Assembly (NCBI GenBank): GCA_045576675.1
Contig: JAZNGX010000075.1
Location: forward strand, 1 to 35,433
DNA length: 35,433 bases
From: JAZNGX01 sp045576675
GTDB lineage: Bacteria; Bacillota; Clostridia; Monoglobales; Firm-18
Direction: 5' to 3'
The notes beneath the pieces were generated by a model. That model was given only the letters and a program-made list of their open reading frames with translations, was not told the DNA's origin and did no database searches. The position numbers were made by a program, and so were the translations under genes. Below are positions 31,103 through 35,433 of this stretch, piece after piece; within the stretch, counting starts at the first letter, position 1; each line of letters begins with the position of its first letter.

Positions 31103-31120
31103 ACGTCCCCAAACTGTTCC
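31103..31120 (-). repeat. Solo REP core
   Basis: ACGTCCCCAAACTGTTCC repeats the core of the RAYT-flanking REP, 43 bases beyond the right REP and just before the next gene. Confidence 0.7.
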
Positions 31121-31156
31121 CAAAAAAGAATAAAAGTAAATAGGAGTGATTATTAA

Positions 31157-32266
31157 ATGTGGGTATTATATTTAATTCATTTTTTATTTGGCTTTGTTAT
31201 GTTTGTCCTGAGTATTGATATTATATCATTTCCCTATATTTATATAGGTGGTTTAGTTTGGTTTGCTGTTAATCAATACAATATAAAGCGTGGAGTAATA
31301 ACAAGCCGAAAGGCATTTATAATACCCACTGTATTAATTGCCGTTTCTATAGTGTTAACAATCTTGTACGAAGGCTTCGATACTAATTTTCATGGGACAA
31401 CACTATTTTTATATCAATTAATTATATATGTGCTTTGCTATGTAGTAAAATTTATATTCAAGCAATTAGCAAAGTGTAAGATAATATATTTATTAGCAGT
31501 ATTTGCAAAAAAAATATTAGCTAAATGTTTAAAATTCTATTGGATTTTATATTTGTTGCATTGGTTAGCAGGAGGTGCCTTTATAGCTCTTGATGCTTTT
31601 TTTATTAATGTAAAATATAATACTGATATTGTGCTTATTATTGGCTATGTTGAAATGCTTATTGGCGGATTTGTATGGTGTTTTCTTAATAAATATGCCG
31701 AAAAACATAGCAGGCTGTCAAAAAAACAGTTGTTTATAATACCAACAGTATTGATGCTTACAACAGCAGTTTCGGGCTTGTTTATAAAAGATGAGGGAGA
31801 TTATTTTCCGTGGCTGGGTAAATTTGTTGTGGTATTTCCGCAGATTGTTCAGTTTGCGGAATATATCATGTGTTATTACATAGCAGAAATAATTAGACTT
31901 AAAAGCGGTTTTATAAAACGATATTATTGGACATTGTATTTGTTGCATTGGTTAATTGCAGAGTTTTTGATTGTGTGTTACCTGCGCGATATTATAACGA
32001 TAATCGAAATGGTTTTAGGCGGAATTATTTGGTATATGATTAATTATTATACTTTAATGCATAAAGATTTTAATAAAAAAGTAGTATTTTTAGTACCGAT
32101 TGTATTGATGTTGACCCTAATGCTTTCATTATCACTTGTTGCTGTTCCTTTGTTAGAACTATCGGTAGAAGATATAAAATTTGCTTTTTCAATTCCGTTG
32201 TTTCAAATGGTTGTGTACATAATCATATCAGTATTGGGTTATATTGTAAAACTCAGCAGAAACTAA
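31157..32266 (+). CDS. Polytopic membrane protein built from three internal repeats
   Basis: This gene encodes 369 residues and about eleven or twelve hydrophobic helices. Three repeat units are visible, starting at about 1, 128 and 254. Each begins with a W/YxLYLxHxL element (VLYLIHFLFG, ILYLLHWLAG, TLYLLHWLIA). A Gly-Gly-x-x-Trp helix follows (GGLVWFAVN, GGFVWCFLN, GGIIWYMIN), then a basic turn and an IPTVL or VPIVL helix. The middle repeat carries an extra segment. A related single unit opens the protein at 33176. No named family is recognised. The position in the cassette array suggests immunity or membrane accessory function, without proof. Confidence 0.75.
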   Translation: MWVLYLIHFLFGFVMFVLSIDIISFPYIYIGGLVWFAVNQYNIKRGVITSRKAFIIPTVLIAVSIVLTILYEGFDTNFHGTTLFLYQLIIYVLCYVVKFIFKQLAKCKIIYLLAVFAKKILAKCLKFYWILYLLHWLAGGAFIALDAFFINVKYNTDIVLIIGYVEMLIGGFVWCFLNKYAEKHSRLSKKQLFIIPTVLMLTTAVSGLFIKDEGDYFPWLGKFVVVFPQIVQFAEYIMCYYIAEIIRLKSGFIKRYYWTLYLLHWLIAEFLIVCYLRDIITIIEMVLGGIIWYMINYYTLMHKDFNKKVVFLVPIVLMLTLMLSLSLVAVPLLELSVEDIKFAFSIPLFQMVVYIIISVLGYIVKLSRN

Positions 32267-32276
32267 TACAAATCGA

Positions 32277-32312
32277 AAGACAAGGGATCACCTCAAACCG
32301 TCCCTCTGTGTT
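32277..32312. repeat. Degenerate REP-type element (GGGATCACC...CCGTCCC)
   Basis: GACAAGGGA at the left and CAAACCGTCCCTCTG at the right resemble the left and right parts of the element spread over 34415-34520. Confidence 0.5.
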
Positions 32313-32350
32313 ATGTTGAGTAAAAATGTTGTTGATGGGACAACAGTCTG

Positions 32351-32368
32351 ACGTCCCCAAACTGTTCC
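32351..32368 (-). repeat. Solo REP core
   Basis: ACGTCCCCAAACTGTTCC is identical to the solo core at 31103. It lies exactly at the left edge of a C-terminal-domain remnant. Confidence 0.7.
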
Positions 32369-32487
32369 ATAGATATAGCATTACAGATGATTATGTGCCG
32401 ACTGTACAAGAAGGCGATATTCCAATACACATTGATGGTATCAGGTATTTTTATCGACCAAGTGATGGTTCAGTAATTGTTGCGTAA
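32365..32487 (+). pseudogene. C-terminal end of a lost protein (cassette remnant)
   Basis: An open stretch beginning at a REP core encodes HRYSITDDYVPTVQEGD and GIRYFYRPSDGSVIVA, then stops at 32485-32487. It has no start codon or ribosome binding site. The DDY, FYF/YFYR and G-x-SV positions recall the last 40 residues of the protein at 27541 (YDDYILEI and KFYFHKGESV). A small membrane protein starts 22 bases later, the same order as at 29394-29400. I take it as the tail of a second effector cassette. Confidence 0.5.
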
Positions 32488-32509
32488 TAATGTAAATATG
32501 GAGGACAGT

Positions 32510-33004
32510 ATGAAATCAATAAAAGAAAAGTTTTCGTTATTAAATATAATGGAAATGTTAAAAAACGGTGATGTTACGGTCAGTTTGTTATTGCTGCATG
32601 TTACTTGTATATTGTTGTTAATTGTACAGGATAGTGTAACAAATGATATAAGCTTAAATACTGTTACATGTTTTGTATTGTTAAAGAGAACGCCAAAATA
32701 TCTCATAAATATTCATGCTGCTACTCTTAAGCTTTTTATATTTACACCGCGTGAGCTGAATTATAGACTAACTAATGTTTTGATTTTATTGATTTTTAAT
32801 TTGCTTTATTCATTTCAGTTGTTTACAATTCCTGTGAATCTTATCTTTTTTAATAAAGTATGGTCACAATTAACCGTAGTTTTATCATGGGGATTTATAT
32901 TATATAGCTATTATGGCATAAAAAAAATATTCTGTCCTCCAAAATTCAAGAGAATATATGTATTTATGGTTTTGGATATTTTGACAAGTATCTTCAAATT
33001 ATAG
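32510..33004 (+). CDS. Small polytopic membrane protein, candidate immunity protein
   Basis: This gene encodes 164 residues from the ATG at 32510, which has GGAGG 5 bases upstream; the frame is open earlier (TTG 32477, ATG 32498). A charged start (MKSIKEKFS) leads to four or five hydrophobic helices, a Pro/Lys loop (CPPKFKR) and a C-terminal MVLDILTSIF. The end resembles that of the protein at 29400 (YVLDACATSVI). Both directly follow a C-terminal-domain end, so an immunity role is plausible. It is not a recognised family. Confidence 0.7.
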   Translation: MKSIKEKFSLLNIMEMLKNGDVTVSLLLLHVTCILLLIVQDSVTNDISLNTVTCFVLLKRTPKYLINIHAATLKLFIFTPRELNYRLTNVLILLIFNLLYSFQLFTIPVNLIFFNKVWSQLTVVLSWGFILYSYYGIKKIFCPPKFKRIYVFMVLDILTSIFKL

Positions 33005-33011
33005 ATAATCT

Positions 33012-33039
33012 GACAAGGGACGGCTTGATACCGGCACAA
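33012..33039 (+). repeat. REP-type element, GGGACGGCTTGA class
   Basis: GACAAGGGACGGCTTGATAC plus CGGCACAA matches 34415-34442 with a single difference (T for C) in 28 bases. Confidence 0.75.
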
Positions 33040-33049
33040 AACTGTTTCC

Positions 33050-33133
33050 TTGGAAAGGGCAACAGGGATATCAAGAGGGACAATAATAAGGATAACAAAA
33101 TAGCACAAAAAGTGCCACGTCCCCAAACTGTTC
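33050..33133 (+). mobile_element. Duplicated RAYT 3' end plus REP (84 bp, identical to 30978-31061)
   Basis: All 84 bases match 30978-31061: the last 54 bases of the RAYT coding sequence including its stop, then the complete right REP. The rest of a second RAYT gene is missing, and the left edge joins an unrelated GGGACGG-class element. The exact identity implies a recent copy or gene-conversion event. Confidence 0.9.
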
Positions 33134-33175
33134 TCTTATTTTACCCTTTAACATATTACATCAGGAGTTGATTAA

Positions 33176-33955
33176 ATGTATTACATATTACATATTTTAT
33201 TAGTATATTTATGTATACTTCCTTCGTTGTGTACTGATGTGTATACAAAAATAATGATGGGATATCCTAATGAATTAATAAAGACGATATTGTTTTCAAC
33301 AGTAGGGATAATTTATGGTATAGTACATTATTGTATTAATTATCTTTATATGAAGGAAGGCAAGCTAAATTCAAAGGTAACACTGTACTATCCTATTACG
33401 GTGATGATTATATTTATAATTGCACTATTTAGAAATTACTTATCAACCGATTGGAATAATGTTAAGCTTAATCATCCGGGTTTTTATATATTAATAATAT
33501 CAGTAATAATGTGGGCATTGATTGGTTATTTGATTTGTAATCTGCTTTATAAAAAACAATCATTAAAAGCTAATATTGAATTTAAAAAAGTTTATTTTAA
33601 AAAACTATTGTTAAAGTTTATTGTGCTTATAGTTGTTGTTTTTGTGGTTCAATGGTCAACAGAACTTATTAAAAATGAAATATTTACATTTAAATATGGT
33701 GAGCCGTTTAAAAATGCAGATTATCATATAAATATGCTTGGTGATGAAGAATATTTTAAAGTAATTGATTATTCTGATGTGCAGGCAGAAATATATTACG
33801 TTACAAAAGGAATGACATGCGGTTCCAAAGTGAAATTCAGATATAAAGAAGACAAATGGACATTTATTGGTTATTCAACAGTATGGTCAACAACAGGAAG
33901 TGCATCTGAAACAATATGGCCGTACTGGTGGCATTTTATATATGGTGGGTTTTAA
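33176..33955 (+). CDS. Membrane protein with one repeat unit and an extracytoplasmic beta domain
   Basis: This gene encodes 259 residues. Residues 1-90 form one unit like those of the protein at 31157 (YILHILLVYL, GIIYGIVHYCINYLYMKEGK, YYPITVMIIFIIALF). Two more hydrophobic helices follow at about 103-123 and 142-160. Residues 165-259 are a soluble, Tyr/Trp-rich beta-strand domain with KVIDYSDVQAEIYYV and TFIGYSTVWSTTGSASE, probably outside the membrane. CAGGAG lies about 8 bases before the ATG. No known family is recognised. It is part of the membrane-protein array after the REP elements. Confidence 0.72.
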   Translation: MYYILHILLVYLCILPSLCTDVYTKIMMGYPNELIKTILFSTVGIIYGIVHYCINYLYMKEGKLNSKVTLYYPITVMIIFIIALFRNYLSTDWNNVKLNHPGFYILIISVIMWALIGYLICNLLYKKQSLKANIEFKKVYFKKLLLKFIVLIVVVFVVQWSTELIKNEIFTFKYGEPFKNADYHINMLGDEEYFKVIDYSDVQAEIYYVTKGMTCGSKVKFRYKEDKWTFIGYSTVWSTTGSASETIWPYWWHFIYGGF

Positions 33956-34022
33956 TTAAACTGTTTCCGTTGGAAGTTTTTCTACAATGATACTTAATTA
34001 GATTAAAGAGGTGTGATGTATA

Positions 34023-34403
34023 TTGAATTACAAAATTACTATAATATGTATAGCAATTTGTTTAATTACATTTTGTTCGTATATTTTCAATAATAGTTTT
34101 AGAAAATATGTAAATATATACATCGCACCTTATGATTATCATTGGTATAAAACGAATGTAACAGAGGAATTACCTTTACCACCAAAAACAACTTTGAACT
34201 TTCGTTCATCAGAAACCAACGCACAATATGTCAGCAGGTTATCGTTGGAACAGATAAAAGAGTTTTATAATAAAATCTCATCACAAATTAATTATGATAA
34301 AAATGTTGATAAGATAAGTTTTCATTATAATAACTCTGAAATATCCATAGAATTCACAAAAGGTCGCATATATAACTTTTTGAAGATAATGGTTGTTGAT
34401 TGA
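34023..34403 (+). CDS. Membrane-anchored small protein, unknown function
   Basis: This gene encodes 126 residues from a TTG at 34023, preceded by GAGGTG about 10 bases upstream; no in-frame ATG fits. One N-terminal helix (about 5-25) anchors a soluble domain that includes LPLPPKTTLNFRSSE, LSLEQIKEFYNKI and a short C-terminal beta hairpin. The layout (LP, Ser-Ser, then a short helix with EQ-x-x-x-x-(Y/F)) resembles the soluble end of the protein at 34767, so the two may be distant relatives. Function unknown. Confidence 0.65.
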   Translation: MNYKITIICIAICLITFCSYIFNNSFRKYVNIYIAPYDYHWYKTNVTEELPLPPKTTLNFRSSETNAQYVSRLSLEQIKEFYNKISSQINYDKNVDKISFHYNNSEISIEFTKGRIYNFLKIMVVD

Positions 34404-34414
34404 ATGGAATAGTA

Positions 34415-34442
34415 GACAAGGGACGGCTTGACACCGGCACAA
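34415..34442 (+). repeat. REP-type element, GGGACGGCTTGA class
   Basis: This is a 28-base near-copy of 33012-33039 with one difference, beginning about 10 bases after the preceding stop codon. Confidence 0.75.
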
Positions 34443-34492
34443 TATAGCCTAAAATGTTTCAATTCAAAAAATCAAGATAAATTAACCGTCAC

Positions 34493-34529
34493 TTCAGTGG
34501 GTCACCCCAAACCGTCCGAGACCACTGAA
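34493..34529. repeat. Hairpin-bearing REP/IS-end element
   Basis: TTCAGTGG (34493-34500) and CCACTGAA (34522-34529) pair around the core GTCACCCCAAACCGTCC. The right arm and the following AAAGTCG may be the end of the IS remnant to the right. Confidence 0.55.
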
Positions 34530-34592
34530 AAAGTCGATGTTTTCGGGCGTTTTGTGGCAAATCAGCACACAATTACTCTGCAAAACAATATT

Positions 34593-34766
34593 TTAGAAGT
34601 CATACAAAGGGGATATCAGCTTCGATATCCTCTTTAAATTTACCGCTATTGCGGTGAGCTTTGCCTGAAAGGATACACTTTTTAACCCGTACCTCCGGGC
34701 ACGAGCTAATCCGTGAAACCGCTTCATTTCTGTCTTGTAGCCGTGCCTACACGTGCATCTTTTGTT
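34593..34766 (-). pseudogene. C-terminal remnant of an IS1182-like transposase
   Basis: On the minus strand an open frame reads CRHGYKTEMKRFHGLARARR then YGLKSVSFQAKLTAIAVNLKRI before a stop at 34593. This is the typical C-terminal end of IS1182-type DDE transposases (RGLARAR, QAxLTAxxxNLKR). Only about 57 residues remain; the catalytic core is gone. The left edge abuts the stop of the neighbouring membrane-protein gene directly, so an old insertion has been deleted down to its tail. Confidence 0.75.
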
Positions 34767-35417
34767 TTAAAAATGCTTGCCGCCCTCATCTGCAAATACT
34801 ATAAGCGTGCAATCCTCAGGAACACTGATTTTTAAATTATCAGGCTGTCTGTTTATGATAACTGAAGATTTTCTATTTGAAGAATCTGCAGCGGGTAGCT
34901 TAACAGTTTTAAAATAGTCAATCAATTGTTGCTCTGTCATATCTGTTTTTACAACATAGTAAACTATAAAATCATTTTTATTATCATTACCATAAAATTT
35001 TCCGATAGCTTTATCAGATGAAGTTACAATACAACCGGCAGGCAATTCCACATTATTAATTTTTTGCACATATCCGTTTAAAATAATACGATTGTATGTA
35101 TATCTTATCGGCAGTATCAAAAGCAATGCCAAAAGCAATATAACAATATGCTTTTGTTTGATTTTAACCTGCTTTAGCTTTATAGGTTTTATGCTGAATT
35201 TTATCGGAGTTCGTTTAACCTTTTTTTGCTTGCGTAAATAAAAGTAAAGCTTATAAAAAGAGGCGTTAAGTAAGCTCCAGATAAGCATTGGTATAATAAA
35301 ATCAGCTCTGTGAAGACTTGTGGTATCTTTATCAAAAAAACAAATATAGCATAGTGTTACAAAGTATAAAAATACAATATCTATTACAAAATATATGAAC
35401 ATTTTCAATAATATCAT
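34767..35417 (-). CDS. Membrane protein with three helices and an extracytoplasmic domain, unknown function
   Basis: This gene encodes 216 residues. Hydrophobic helices lie at about 3-28, 42-62 and 92-108, with a very basic Lys-rich loop (about 64-90) between the second and third. The C-terminal half is soluble and contains VELPAGCIVTSSDK, TDMTEQQLIDYFKT and VPEDCTLIVFADEGG. AGGTCAGGA lies just before the ATG. The soluble half resembles in layout the small protein at 34023. No family is recognised. The IS remnant begins immediately after its stop. Confidence 0.72.
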   Translation of the reverse strand: MILLKMFIYFVIDIVFLYFVTLCYICFFDKDTTSLHRADFIIPMLIWSLLNASFYKLYFYLRKQKKVKRTPIKFSIKPIKLKQVKIKQKHIVILLLALLLILPIRYTYNRIILNGYVQKINNVELPAGCIVTSSDKAIGKFYGNDNKNDFIVYYVVKTDMTEQQLIDYFKTVKLPAADSSNRKSSVIINRQPDNLKISVPEDCTLIVFADEGGKHF

Positions 35418-35433
35418 TCCTGACCTTTTGTAT

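Noticed and set aside
27264..34529. CRISPR array
   Set aside because: The repeated elements are REP-type, inverted, irregularly spaced and without uniform spacers; no cas genes are present.
34606..34635. Hairpin that looks like a terminator (GGGGATATC/GATATCCTC)
   Set aside because: It lies within the coding frame of the transposase remnant; probably chance or an IS-internal structure.
34428..34637. 69-residue plus-strand ORF
   Set aside because: It runs through a REP, a hairpin and the reverse strand of the transposase remnant; no ribosome binding site.

Overview
The window looks like a low-GC, spore-forming member of the Clostridia. The strongest evidence is a SCIFF peptide with its radical SAM maturase and the membrane protein that usually accompanies them. 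WhiA, DUF1385, bactofilin, a DnaE of about 1130 residues and a TRAP-type (MtrB) protein fit the same group. No rRNA is present; there is one tRNA (Leu, CAA).

Layout. Positions 1-2.7 kb hold plus-strand genes: an unknown gene cut by the window edge, a small membrane protein, a CPBP membrane protease and an AEC-family permease, closed by a strong bidirectional terminator. Positions 2.76-11.2 kb hold one minus-strand operon behind a consensus promoter and a cobalamin riboswitch with an intrinsic terminator. In transcription order it encodes an S-layer-anchored protein with a helical-barrel region and DUF4430 (transcobalamin-like) domains, a secreted helical-barrel protein, a membrane-anchored DUF4430 protein, EcfT, a double EcfA ATPase and an S component. 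The likely reading is a surface corrinoid-capture and ECF uptake system built from the two domain types found in animal intrinsic factor and transcobalamin. Next come an AraC-type regulator with a clipped C-terminus and a decayed glycyl-radical-enzyme gene.

Positions 13-15.4 kb carry yajC - TIGR04086 - scfA (48 residues) - scfB, with a terminator hairpin between scfA and scfB. Positions 15.4-17.4 kb hold an esterase, a YhcH/YiaL protein and sfsA. Positions 17.4-19.4 kb hold five small plus-strand genes that look sporulation-linked, ending in a Cys-rich protein. Positions 19.4-27.2 kb are a conserved housekeeping block on the minus strand: bactofilin, DUF1385, whiA, dnaE, mtrB, DUF2007-like, pfkA, pgsA and tRNA-Leu.

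Positions 27.2-35.4 kb are an AT-rich accessory region. It starts with a peptidoglycan-binding-repeat protein whose 5' end is damaged, followed at once by a small membrane protein. Beyond it lie fragments that resemble alternative C-terminal ends of that protein, several more membrane proteins, a REP-associated transposase (RAYT) bounded by 28-bp inverted REPs, a duplicated RAYT 3' scar, many loose REP copies and an IS1182-like transposase remnant. The order suggests a decaying polymorphic-toxin/immunity cassette array colonised by REP elements. The two most interesting systems are the riboswitch-controlled corrinoid-capture operon and this array.
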